Below, piece by piece: positions 25,064 through 36,284 of a DNA stretch of 64,000 nucleotides. The position numbers were made by a program, and so were the translations under genes. The notes below the pieces were generated by a model. The model worked only from the letters and a program-made list of their open reading frames with translations. It had not been told where the DNA came from and did not search any database. The first letter of the stretch is position 1. Each line of letters starts with the position of its first letter. Origin of the DNA: Alviniconcha marisindica (lineage: Eukaryota > Mollusca > Gastropoda > Provannidae); NCBI GenBank assembly GCA_018857735.1, contig JABMCL010002470.1, positions 317,501-381,500 on the forward strand. The letters run 5' to 3'.

Positions 25064-25242
25064 CACCTAATAATAATAATAATAATGGAAATTTGTAAAG
25101 CGCCTACCGTGCGGCTCAAAGCGCTGAACAAGCATAGTATAACACACATAATGTACATCGAAATGGAAATGTTATCAGCAATAAAAAATGTATGTAAGAA
25201 AAAGAAAAGAAAAAAAGCACAATTCAAGGTTCAAGCGTACAT

Positions 25243-25278
<36 letters not shown>

Positions 25279-25360
25279 CACCACACACACACAACACACA
25301 CACTACACAACACACACACACAACAAGACACACACACACACATCACACACACATCACACA

Positions 25361-25417
<57 letters not shown>

Positions 25418-25604
25418 ACACGACACACACACACACACACACACACCACACACACACACACACACACACCACACACCAACACACACAAACACACACACAC
25501 AACAAAAACAGCAACAAACACACACACACACACACACACACAAAACACACCACACACACACCACACAACACAAACACACACACAAAAACAGCAACAACAT
25601 AACA

Positions 25605-25674
<70 letters not shown>

Positions 25675-25680
25675 CACACA

Positions 25681-25711
<31 letters not shown>

Positions 25712-25915
25712 CGCACGCACACACACACACACACACTGTACAGAGTGATAGGGGTAATAGGCAATATTGCCTAGCTGAAATATTCTGAAAAGAGAAGTGT
25801 CTTGAGTTTGCTTTTGAAGGAAGAGAGAGTGGCCTGATGTCTTGGGGAGATTGTTCCAGATGTGGGGGCCAAAGTGTGAAAAAGTGCTTTTCAACGGCCA
25901 TTCGGACACACGCAA
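25064..25915 (-). mobile_element. LINE 3' end with long (CA)n in 3' UTR
   Basis: The minus-strand remnant at about 25915-25755 reads HFGPHIWNNLPKTSG then FSQNIS-like words, matching the C-terminal LINE domain at 11.1 and 40.8 kb. It continues into about 500 bp of interrupted (GT)n on the sense strand (25240-25737). The tail has AGCGCTTTGAGCCGCACGGT and ends in (ATT)n at 25064-25085. Confidence 0.8.
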
Positions 25916-25999
25916 TCAACAAACAGGAAATTTAAACATTACCCACAACGGATAGAGATAGGGACGCAGGGACGACGAGGCTGGGATAAAATGGAGGAC

Positions 26000-26165
26000 T
26001 GTTTGGGAGTGAATGGAAGGCAGCTGTTCAAGCTGTGCGAGTGGGCTATAGTTTCGAAGAGTCAGTATATGTGTCGTTGGTGCAATGTCTTATTACATAA
26101 TACGTTTTGTGGCAAATCATGTAATTTCCGCAGTGAGTTATGACAGGTGACAAGAGCGAGGGTGG
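26000..26165. repeat. direct duplication, copy 1
   Basis: Contains GGGCTATAGTTTCGAAGAGT and ATGTCTTATTACATAATACG. The same about 160 bp recur at 26607-26760. Confidence 0.9.
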
Positions 26166-29100
26166 TAGGGGCCCGGACTAGTGGGAAGAGAGAGAGGGGG
26201 GGGGGAGGGGAGGACTAGTGGTGAAAAGGGGGGGGGAGGGGGGTAGGGGCCGGACTGTGGGGAGAGAGAGGGGGGGGTTTTGGGGCAGTGGGTGGAGAGA
26301 GAGAGAGGGGGGGAGGGCGGTGGGGAATTTTGGGGGCCTGTTGAGAGAGGGGGGTGGTAGGGCCGGACAGGGTGGGGGAGAGGGGGGGGTGGGGGGGTAA
26401 AGGGGGGGGGGGGGCCCGGGCTATGGTGAGAGAAAAGAGGGGGGGGAGGGGGCCCGGACTAGTGGTGAGAGAGAGGGGGGGGGGTGGGGGCCAGGACTAG
26501 TGGTGAGAGAGAGAGGGGGGGGGAGGGGGTAGTGGTGAAAAGAGAGGGGGGGGGAGGGGGGGAAATTGGAAAAACCAGATATGGTGGGGAGAGAGGGGGG
26601 GGGGGTTTGGGAGTGAATGGAAGGGCTGTTGCAAGTGTGCGAGTGGGCTATAGTTTCGAAGAGTCAGTATGATGTGTCGTGGTGCAATGTCTTATTACAT
26701 AATACTTTTGTGGCAAATCAGTAATTTCCGCAGTGAGTTATGACAGGGACAGAGCGAGGGTGGTAGGGCCAGGACTAGTGGTGAGAGAGAGGAGGGGAGG
26801 GAAGGGCCAGGACTAGTGGTGAGAGAGAGAGGAGGGGGGAGGCGGGGAGAGGAGGAGGACTAGTGGTGAGAGGAGAGAGGGGGAGGGGGGAAGGGCCAGG
26901 ACTAGTGGTGAGAGAGAGAGGGGAGGTGGTAGGGCCAGGACTAGTGGTGAGAGAGAGAGGGGGGTGGTAGGGCCAGGACTAGTGGTAAGAGAGAGAGGGG
27001 TGGAGGGATAGGGGAGAGGATAGTGGTGAGAGAGAGGAGGGGGGAGGGTGGAAGGGCCAGGACTAGTGGTGAGAGAGAGAGGGGGGAGGGTGGAAGGGCC
27101 AGGACTAGTGGTGAGAGAGAGGGGAGGGAGGGTGGTAGGGCCAGGACTAGTGGTGAGAGAGAGAGGGGGGGTGGTAGGGCCAGGACTAGTGGTGAGAGAG
27201 AGAGGGGGGTAGGAGATGGGAGAGAAGGGGGAGGGTGGTAGGGCCAGGATAGTGGTAAGAGAGAGAGGGGGAGGTGGAAGGGCCAGGACTAGTGGTGAGA
27301 GAGAGAGGGGGAGGGTGGAAGGGCCAGGACTAGTGTGTGAGAGAGGGAGAAGGGAGGAGGGTGGGAGAGGTAGGGCCAGGACTAGTGGTGAGAGAGAGAG
27401 GGGGGGGCCAGGACTAGTGGTGAGAGAGGGGGGAGGGCCAGGACTAGTGGTGAGAGAGAGAGGGGGGATGGGAGAAGGGGCAGGACTAGATAGTGGAGGA
27501 GAGAGGGGGGGTGGGGTGTAGGGCCAGGACTAGTGGTGAGAGAGAGAGTGGGGCAGGCTGGGAGGGTAGGGCCAGGACTAGTGGTGAGAGAGAGAGGGGG
27601 TGGTAGGGCCAGGACTAGTGGTGAAGAGAGAGGGGGAGGGTGGAAGGGCCAGGACTAGTGGTGAGTAGAGAGAGGGGGGAGGGTGGTAGGGCCAGGACTA
27701 GTGGTGAGAGGAGAGGGGGAGGGTGGAAGGGCCAGGACTAGTGGTGAGAGAGAGGGGGGAGGTGGAAGGGCCAGGACTAGTGGTGAGAGAGAGAGGGGGG
27801 GAAGGGCAGGACTAGTGGTGAGAGAGAGAGGGGGGGAAGGGCCAGGACTAGTGGTGAGAGAGAGAGGGGGGGTGGAAGGGCCAGGACTAGTGGTGAGGAG
27901 AGAGAGGGGGAGGGTGGGAAGGGCTAGGACTAGTGGTGAGAGAGAGGGGGGATGGTGGGAAGGGGCAGGACTAGTGGTGAGAGAAGAGGGGGGTGGAAGG
28001 GCCAGGACTAGTGTGGTGAGAGAGGGGGGGATGGAAGGGCCAGGACTAGTGGTGAGAGAGGGGGAGGGTGGAAGGGCCAGGACTAGTGGTGAGAGAGAAG
28101 GGGGGTGGAGGGCCAGGACTAGTGGTGATAGAGAGAGGGGGAGGGTGGAGGGCCAGGACTAGTGGTGAGAGAGAAGGGGGGTGGTAGGGCCAGGACTAGT
28201 GGTGAGAGAGAGGGGGGTGTGTAGGGCCAGGACTAGTGGTGAGAGAGAGGGGGAGGGTGGAGGGCCAGGACTAGTGGTGAGAGAGAGGGGGGGTGGAAGG
28301 GCCAGGACTAGTAGGTGAGGAGAGAGAGAGGGGAGGGTGGAAGGGCCAGGACTAGTGGTGAGAGAGAGGGGGAGGGTGGAAGGGCTAGGACTAGTGGTGG
28401 AGAGAGAGGGGGGAGGGTGGTAGGGCCAGGACTAGTGGTGGAGAGAGAGGGGGTGGAAGGGCCAGGACTAGTGGTGAGAGAGAGGGGGGAGGGTGGAAGG
28501 GCCAGGACTAGTGGTGAGAGAGAGGGGAGGGTGGAAGGGCCAGGACTAGTGGTGAGAGAGAGAGGGGGAGGGTGGAAGGGCCAGGACTAGTGGTGAGAGA
28601 GAGGGGGGGTGGAAGGGCCAGGACTAGTGGTGGAGAGAGAGAGAGGGGGAGAGGTGGAAGGGCCAGGACTAGAGGTGAGAGAGAGAGGGGGTGGAAGGGC
28701 CAGGACTAGTGGTGAGAGAAGGGGGGATGGAAGGGAGTGAGGAGGGGGGGTGGAAGGGCAGGACTATGGTGAGAAGAGAAGGGAGGGGAAGGGCAGGACT
28801 AGTGGTGAGAGAGAGGAGGGGAGGGGACAGGAAGGGTGAGAGAGAGAGAGAGGGGGAAGGAAGGACGGGTGAGAGAGGGGGGGTGGAAGGGCCAGGACTA
28901 GTGGTGAGAGAGAGGGGAGGGGATGGAAGGGCGAGTGAGAGAGGGGGGGTGAAGAGAGAGTAGAGAGAGAGAGGGAGGGGATGGACAGGGCGTAGTGGTG
29001 AGAGAGAGGGGTGGAAGGGCCAGGACTAGTGGTGAGAGAGGGGTGGAAGGGCCAGGACTAGTGGTGAGAGAGAGAGGGAGGGGATGGAAGGGCGAGGGAG

Positions 29101-29530
29101 AGAGAGAGGGTGGAAGGGCCAGGACTAGTGGTGAGTGAGAGAGAGGGAGGGGATGGAAGGGCGAGTGAGAGAGAGGTGGTGGAAGGGCCAGGACTAGTGG
29201 TGAGTGGGGGGGGGGTGGAAGGGCAGGACTAGTGGTGAGAGAGAGGGGGGGTGGAAGGGCCAGGACTAGTGGTGAGAGAGAGAGAGGGAGGTGATGGAAG
29301 GGCGAGTGAGAGAGAGGGTGGAAGGGCCAGGACTAATGGTGAGAGAGAGGGGCGAGTGAGAGAGAGAGAGAAGGGGGGGAAGAGAGAGAGAGAGAGAGAG
29401 AGAGACGGTGGAAGGGCGAGGACTGGCGGTGAGAGAGAGAGAGAGAGAGGGGAAGGGCGAAGACTGGCGATGAAAGAGAAAGGGTAGAAGGGCGAGGACT
29501 GGCGGTGAGAGAGAGAGAGAGAGGGTGGAA
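26160..29530. repeat. ~40-bp purine-rich minisatellite, 3.4 kb
   Basis: About 70 units of GGCCAGGACTAGTGGTGAGA followed by a variable (GA)n(G)n and GGTGGAAG or GGTGGTAG. It begins as a noisy G-rich zone (26160-26600) and ends as GA-rich units after 28700. Frames such as GPGLVVRERG are open because units are often near 39-45 bp. No gene inferred. Confidence 0.95.
26607..26765. repeat. direct duplication, copy 2
   Basis: Same sequence as 26000-26165 but with at least six single-base deletions, embedded inside the purine-rich array. Confidence 0.9.
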
Positions 29531-29844
29531 GGGCGAAGACTGACGGGGGTCCCAATCACATGCTAATCCCTCTACTTTCCCGCCGCCTCTCTGACAAATG
29601 GCACCGTCCCTCATACCATTTACCCCCCGACTTCGCCCATTTCCACTTCTTCCTCAACTGCTTCCGATGCGTTTTCTAATTCAGACGACTGACTAAAATA
29701 TGGACCTGTGAAAATCCTCCCTTTGCAAGAACACAGTACGTTTTCCAGTATTTGGCCAACCACGGCAGGTGTGATGTCTGGAATGGAAGATGGTAGCAGG
29801 ATAACCGCTGGAGTGAATCCTGGTTGTAAAATGCCCGGCTGGGC
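29531..29844. other. no gene recognised
   Basis: Short unique segment between two arrays. Open frames have no recognisable domains. Confidence 0.4.
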
Positions 29845-31020
29845 GTGAAAGCTGCTAGCAAGATAGACATCATGTTGGGGTGAAAACTGGCAGCAATATG
29901 TCAATTAGTGTAAAAGCGACTAGCAAGATGTCTGCTGGTGAGAAAGCCGGCAGCAAGATGTCTGTTGGGGTGAAAGCTGGCAGCAAGATGTCTGTTGGGG
30001 TGAAAGCTGGCAGCAAGATGTCTGTTGGGGTGAAAGCTGGCAGCGAGTGTCTGTTGGGGTGAAAGCTGGCAGCAAAATTCTGTTGGGGTGAAAGCTGGCA
30101 GCAGTGTCTGTTGGGGTGAAAGCTGGCAGCAAGATGTCTGTTGGGGTGAAAGCTGGCAGCAAGATGTCTGTTGGGGTGAAAGCTGGCAGCAGAATTTCTG
30201 TTGGGGTGCGTTGGGTGAAAGCTGGCACCAAGATGTCTGTTGGTGAAAGCTGGCACCAAGATGTCTGTTGGTGAAAGCTGGCAGCAAGATGTCTGCTGGG
30301 GTGAAAGCTGGCACAGCAGGATGCCTTATGGAGAGATCTGACACAGCAAGATGCCTGATGGAGAGATCAGACACAGCAAGATGCCTGATGGAGAGATCTG
30401 ACACAGCAAAATGCCTGATGGAGAGATCTGACACATCAAGATGCCTGATGGAGAGATCTGACACAGCAAAATGCCTGGTGGTGAGATCTGACACAGCAGG
30501 ATGCCTGATGGAGAGATCGGACACAGCAAGATGTCTGTTGGAGAGATCTGACACAGCAAGATGCTGGTGGTTTGGGTCTTTTAAAAACAAGAGCCTGTGG
30601 AAGAGAAAACGTTGGGGAAGAGATCTGACACAGCAAGATGCCTGGTGGAGAGATCTGACACAGCAAGATGCCTGATGGAGAGATCTGACACAGAAAGATG
30701 CCTGATGGAGAGACCTGACACAGCAAGATGCGCAATGGAATGACAGCAAGATGTCCTCTGGAGTGAAAGCTGACACAGCAGGAAGCCCGGTGGCGTGAAA
30801 GCGGCACAGCCAGATGTCTACTGAAGGAAAGCTGTCACAGTACGATATCTTACTGGAGTGAAAGCTGACACAACAAAATGTCTTCTGGGGTGAAAGCTGG
30901 CACCGCAAGATGTCTTCTGAAGTGAAAGCTGGCACCGCAAGATGTCTTCTGAAGTGAAAGCTGGCACCGCTAGACGTCTACTGGAGCGAAAGCTGACAAC
31001 AAGATGTCTGCTGGGGTAAA
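29845..31020. repeat. 30-bp minisatellite in three sub-arrays
   Basis: Sub-array 1 (about 29925-30300): AAGATGTCTGTTGGGGTGAA plus AGCTGGCAGC. Sub-array 2 (about 30300-30740): AAGATGCCTGATGGAGAGAT plus CTGACACAGC. Sub-array 3 (about 30745-31020): AAGATGTCTTCTGAAGTGAA plus AGCTGGCACCGC-like units. All share one 30-bp ancestor. The exact period keeps long frames open on both strands, including 344 codons on minus (30935-29901). Confidence 0.93.
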
Positions 31021-31859
31021 AAGGCGGCAGCATTACTAATAAGGCAAACGGCTCTTTTGGCCATCTCCGTGGCTGTCTCGAGCACGGGGGGTGAAATCTG
31101 CTGTGGAAATTGGTCGTCACCCGAAAAGATTTACAGCCGTCAAGATGAGGCCGGAATAATGAGAAAAGAACCGGGGCCCCCAGCTGAAGTGGACCCGGTA
31201 GTCATCAAACACGGCCAAGTTTGCAGTCGAGACGACGGACGCACAAATCTTCCCGCTGTCTCCTCGCTTAAACTGAAGGCCGCGCGTGTTGGTAGCCAGT
31301 TGTCTAGTACATGCAGGGCGACTGGTGTTGGCTGGAGAAGTAGCGGCACGACAACTTGAGCTCAGCAAATGTTTCTGACCCGATGGCTTCGCCTCCCCTG
31401 CCTGGCCAGATTGATGGGCTGTCGATGACCATGGTGATAGGGTAGCATCTTGGGATGAGGCTGTCTTGTAGCGCTATCACAATGCCACTCATCGATCCCC
31501 TCAACGGTGTAGGTCGCCCTCAGTGCGCGAGTTCGGCCGCCAAAAACAAAGCGCAATGCCCCCTTCCCTCTCTCCTCTCCAACACCCCCCTCCCCTCTTC
31601 TTCAAGAGTGTAACATATCGATCCTCATCACTGAGGAACGTACGCCACTCGGCCTACATCACAGCGATCTCATACATAGCGGGTTACACAACGCCCCCCC
31701 CCCGAAAATAGCGGGTTATCAGCACCCACCCACCCCCCACCCCGAAATATGTGTTCACAACCCCCCCCACCACACACACACACATATACACACACACCAT
31801 TCTCCATAAACAAACTAAACACTAAACAAAAGGACATGGCATCAACAGCGTCGCAACAG
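31021..31859. other. no gene recognised; C-rich patches
   Basis: Unique DNA to about 31560, then C-rich and (CA)n patches at 31690-31800. No supported open frame. Confidence 0.4.
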
Positions 31860-32165
31860 AATTTTCTCGCCTAAACACTGTCACAAAACAATCTCCCGCC
31901 TAAACACTGTCACAAAACAGTCTCCCGCCTAAACACTGTCACAAAACAGTCTCCCGCCTAAACACTGTCACAAAACAATCTCCCGCCTAAACACTGTCAC
32001 AAAACAGTCTCCCGCCTAAAACTGTCACAAAACAGTCTCCCGCCTAAACACTGTCACAAAACAGTTTCCCGCCTAAACACTGTCACAAAACAGTCTCCTA
32101 GCTGCCTAAACACTGTCACAAAACAATCTCCCGCCTAAACACTGTCACAAAACAGTCTCCCGCCG
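31860..32165. repeat. 29-bp minisatellite
   Basis: About ten units of CCTAAACACTGTCACAAAAC plus AGTCTCCCG (or AATCTCCCG), nearly identical. Confidence 0.95.
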
Positions 32166-32439
32166 GCCTTAATACTAATGACGAGTAACGAAATTCTTCT
32201 CTCTTCTTCTCTTTCAATCAAGACTCGCTTGTTCACAATCGATTTCTCGTAGTAGGATGTCACAGTCTGCAACACCAACACCACCCCCCACCCCCGGAAA
32301 TTTGTGTTTATGTTTTTCAAGTCACGATTGCTCCTGGGGAGAAGGGGGAGGAAGGGATCGAAAGAGGGGGGGGGGCGAGAAGAGTCAGGGAGAGGGGAAG
32401 GGAGCAGGGGAGGGAACTGGAAGGCTGATGTAAGGCTTG

Positions 32440-33345
32440 GGGGGTGGGGGGTGGGACTGATAGTAAGGGGGGGGTGGGAGGGAGTGTGAAGGGGCGGGAT
32501 GTGTAAGGGTTAGGGGGGGGGGGGAGGGTTGGGGGTGTGGATGGTGTGGTTAGGGGGTGGGGGTGGATAGTGTAAGGTTGGGGGGGTGGATAGTGTGTAA
32601 GGGTTAGGGGTGGGGTGGATGTGTGTAAGGGTTGGGGGGGTGGATAGTGTGTAAGGGTTAGGGGGTGGGGGTGTGGATAGTGTGAAAGGGTTAGGGGGTG
32701 GGGTGGATAGAGTGTAAGGGTTGGGGGGTGGATAGTGTGAAGGGTTAGGGGGGTGGGGGTGGATAGAGTGTAAGGGTTGGGGGTGTGTGGATAGTGTGTA
32801 AGGGTTAGGAGGGTGGGGGTGGATAGTATGTAAGGGTTGGGGGTGGTGGATAGTGTGTAAGGGTTAGGGGGTGGGGGTGGATAGAGTGTGTAAGGGTTTG
32901 GGGGTGTGGATAGTGTGTTAAGGGTTCGGGGTGGGGGTGGATAGAGTGTAAGGGTTGGGGGGGTGGATAGGTGTAGGTTGGGGGGTGATAGTGGTGGGTT
33001 AGGGGTGGGGTGGATAGAGGTAGGGTTGGGGGGGGGGGTGGATAGTGGATAGAGTGTAAGGGTTGGGGGGGTGGATAGTGTGTAAGGGTTAGGGGTGGGG
33101 GTGGATAGTAAGGGTTGGGGGGGGGGGATAGTGTGTAAGCGGTTAGGGGGGGGTGGATAGTGTTTAAGGGTTGGGGTGTGGGGATAGTGTGTAAGGGTTA
33201 GGGGTGGGGTGTGTGTAAAGGGTTGGGGGTGGATAGGTGTAAGGGTTAGGGGGTGGGGGTGGATAGTGTGTAAGGGTTGGGGGGGTGTGGATAGTGTGTA
33301 AGGGTTAGGGGGGTGGGGGTGGATAGAGTAAGTTTTGGGAGGGGG
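32440..33345. repeat. G-rich ~30-bp minisatellite with TTAGGG words
   Basis: About 27 units of GTGGATAGTGTGTAAGGGTT followed by AGGGG or GGGG and GTGGGG. Alternate units contain GGGTTAGGG, a single vertebrate/mollusc-type telomere word, so this is not a true telomeric (TTAGGG)n tract. Strong G-quadruplex potential. The flank 32330-32440 is a GA/G-rich fringe. Confidence 0.93.
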
Positions 33346-33404
33346 GTGGGGGGTGATGCGTGTGTATAACTCGGTGTGGGTGCGTACGTACGCGCGTGTG
33401 TTTG

Positions 33405-33495
33405 CGTTTTTAGCAATTCAAACAAAAGTGACTGCTAGCGTTTTAAAACCAGATCAAAACACAAAAATAATGGTTAAAATAACGCCGATTCCGAT
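33405..33495 (+). mobile_element. possible F1-like remnant
   Basis: TGACTGCTAGCGTTTTAAAA followed by CAGATCAAAACACAAAAA resembles the outer left end of F1 at 12165-12205. A weakly matching inverted counterpart may lie at 34190-34310. Confidence 0.35.
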
Positions 33496-33607
33496 CAGAA
33501 AACACAAGACAATGTGCAAGTACACACACACACACCACACCTTTCACCACAGACAGATAATATACTAACAAACGATGACATGGAAGAAATCTCTCCACTC
33601 TGCTTGC

Positions 33608-34132
33608 GGTTGCCGGAAAAGCTAGTTGTTGATCTACAACTGGAGAAATCAGTAGTTGATCTACAACTGGAGAAGTTAGTTGTTCATCTACAACTGGAGA
33701 AGGTAGTTGTGATCTACAACTGGAGAAATTAGCTGTTGATCTACAACTGGAGAAGTTAGTTGTTGATCTACAACTCGAGAAATTAGTTGTTGATCTACAA
33801 CTCGAGAAATTAGCTGTTAATCTACAACTGGAGAAAGTAGTCGTTGGTCTACAACTGGAGAAGTTAGTTGTGATCTACAACTAGAGAAGTTAGTAGTTGT
33901 TCTACAACTGGAGAAGGTAGTTGTTAATCTAAAACTGGAGGAATTAGCTGTTAATGTACAACTAGAGAAGTTAATTGTTGATCTACAACTTGAGAAATTA
34001 GCTGTTGATCTACAACTAAAGAAGTTAATTGTTAGTGTACAACCGGAGAAGGTAGCTGTTAATCTGCAACTGGAGAAGTTAGTGTTTAAGCTACAACTGG
34101 AAAAGTTAGTTGGTAATCTACAACTAACTTCT
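33608..34132. repeat. 27-bp minisatellite, nonapeptide-coding period
   Basis: About 19 units of AGTTGTTGATCTACAACTGG plus AGAAGTT. Each unit holds an inverted AGTTGT/ACAACT pair. In one frame it reads LVVDLQLEK repeated, but single-base losses break the frame several times. No flanking exon is seen. Confidence 0.93.
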
Positions 34133-34149
34133 CCAGCAACTGCAAGCCG

Positions 34150-34183
<34 letters not shown>

Positions 34184-34338
34184 TCCATTTCATCGTTAGT
34201 GTATTTCCTGTTTATCACCTCAAAATGGTGCTTGCACTTAACATTTGTATTGTTTTGTATTGGCCAGTTAAAAGCAGCGATCCTTTTAACCTCTTGTGTG
34301 ATTCGAGCTGGTGTGTGGGTGTGGGTGTGCGTTTGTGC

Positions 34339-34421
<83 letters not shown>

Positions 34422-34458
34422 CTTGCGTGTGTGTGCATGCGTGTGTGTGTTTGTGCAT

Positions 34459-34513
<55 letters not shown>

Positions 34514-34525
34514 TGCGTGTGAATG
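34150..34525. repeat. (CA)n and (GT)n microsatellites
   Basis: (CA)n at 34150-34181 and (GT)n blocks at 34340-34420 and 34459-34510 with (GTGC) interruptions. Confidence 0.93.
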
Positions 34526-34819
34526 CGTGTTTACACATGCACGGTGTGTGTGAGACAGAAAAGAGTCAATAATCAGACACGACACTGCCCACATTCACTC
34601 AGCTACTGCAGCGATCAACCATAGATCAGCCGCCAACACGCTCAAAGACAACGGTGAAACAATCCATGAATTTATTAATCCATGATTACATGTACACACA
34701 CACACACACACACACACAGGCGTTCCACTAAGCATGCATAAAGTAGGCACCAGAGTAATTTCGGTAACGCTGAACACTTGGGAACACAGAGGAACCCCTG
34801 ATGAAAGAGCAAGCACCCT

Positions 34820-35060
34820 CATGAAGTTCAATTGTTGCTTTACGTCCACAGAGACCATAAGGACTATATATATATGTATTAGGGACGGGTAGCCCAGGAC
34901 TCCCACCTCAAATTTCACAAAGCTCCGGAGCCCCGATGAGCAGTTCGAGTTCAATGTTGCCGTACGTCCACAGAGACCATAAGGACTGTTAGGGACAGGA
35001 GAACCCAGGACGTCCACCTCGACTTTCACACAGCTCCTGAGCTCTAAGAGACCACTCCAC
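34820..35060 (-). repeat. two tandem copies of a SINE-tail-like repeat
   Basis: ACGTCCACAGAGACCATAAG occurs twice (near 34845 and 34965), each followed by TTAGGGACRGG, AGCCCAGGAC or ACCCAGGACG, and a CACAGCTCC-type end. The complement matches the 3' end of SINE family B. A third copy is at 55120-55210. Confidence 0.65.
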
Positions 35061-35414
35061 TTTTAAGACCACTTGACCCTTCACAGGGGTAAAAATAATA
35101 ATCTGTAATTGGATTAACTTCCTGTCAACCACACAGGCTCACCTCAAGACAACCAAACTCGGTCAAAAACAGATCAACTATTCCAGACCTTTTGTACTTC
35201 TCATTATGCAAACTCTTTCTCAAGTCAAATAAACAACCTATACACAAATTTAAAAAATAAATAAAAAATGCATGCACACACAAACACCAAGCACAAATTT
35301 TTGAAGAGTTACTATCTTCAATGCTGCCCTCGTTAAGAAAGTGTACCTGTATATGACATGTTGGCATCATCAACCAGACCCATCTGATTTATTTATACCA
35401 AAGTATAAAATAAA

Positions 35415-35990
35415 AAAAGGAATGGACAGAAATAAAAATAAAACAAAAATATTACATAAAGGAGTAACGCCATACACTAGTGTTACATGGCAGCAAACTG
35501 CACACACCACCTAACAACTAGTATCTCCTGACTGCTCAACAAGAGCTATGAGGCTCAAATGGCAGCAAGTTTGTAACAGACAACTCAAATTATATTAGAC
35601 GTTTCTTTCATAACTGGCCACGTTGCTTACGTCAGCACAAATAAAACCAAAATTGTTTGAATCAAGGCTAAATAAAACAATAAAACAAAACTATTACATA
35701 AACAAATAATGCCATAATTATACTAGTGTTACATGGCAGCGAACTGCACACACCACCTAACAACTAGCATCTCCTACTTGTAGTTTGCAGACACCCCTAA
35801 CTCGGAGCACTGGTTTACGACATCCTTCCTCCAACCACTGCCATAGCCGATTACGCCATAGGTCTCGAAAAACTGTCAGCTAACGAACAGTTTTTTGATG
35901 ATGCTCAAATGGCAGCAAGTCTGTAACAGACAACTCAGATTATGTCAGACCTGTCTTTTATAACTGACCATGTTGCTTACGTCAGCATAA
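35415..35990. repeat. ~270-bp direct duplication
   Basis: Sequence around GTGTTACATGGCAGCRAACT and CACACCACCTAACAACTAG, and CAAATGGCAGCAAGT with GTAACAGACAACTCA, occurs twice (about 35430-35660 and 35690-35990). The second copy carries an extra ~110-bp segment. Confidence 0.85.
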
Positions 35991-36284
35991 ATAAAACCAA
36001 AATTGTTTGAATTGAGACTGATTGATTTTTAACCCGGGGCATCTTATGTTGACGTGTGTGCTTGGAGACCATGTTGCTTCCACAGTTTTACTAGTACCCA
36101 AAACTTTCACAGGGCGCTGACCGCACTGGTGGACAGCTGCGCGGAGATAAAGAGTGCCCCTTCCGTGGCATAACCAAGTCTGGGTGACCAGTGTGCAGAC
36201 ACCCATGGCCTACCTTTGGAATGGGGAGTGGTGCCTTCCAGTCTAAAATATAGGTAACACCTATGGTAATTTGGTGTTGCTGTC

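Noticed and set aside
26160..29530. Repeat protein with GPGLVVRERG motif
   Set aside because: Frame changes every few units because unit length varies, with many (GA)n/(G)n length differences and no exon structure.
32440..33345. Interstitial telomere tract
   Set aside because: TTAGGG occurs once per alternate ~30-bp unit and never as tandem hexamers.
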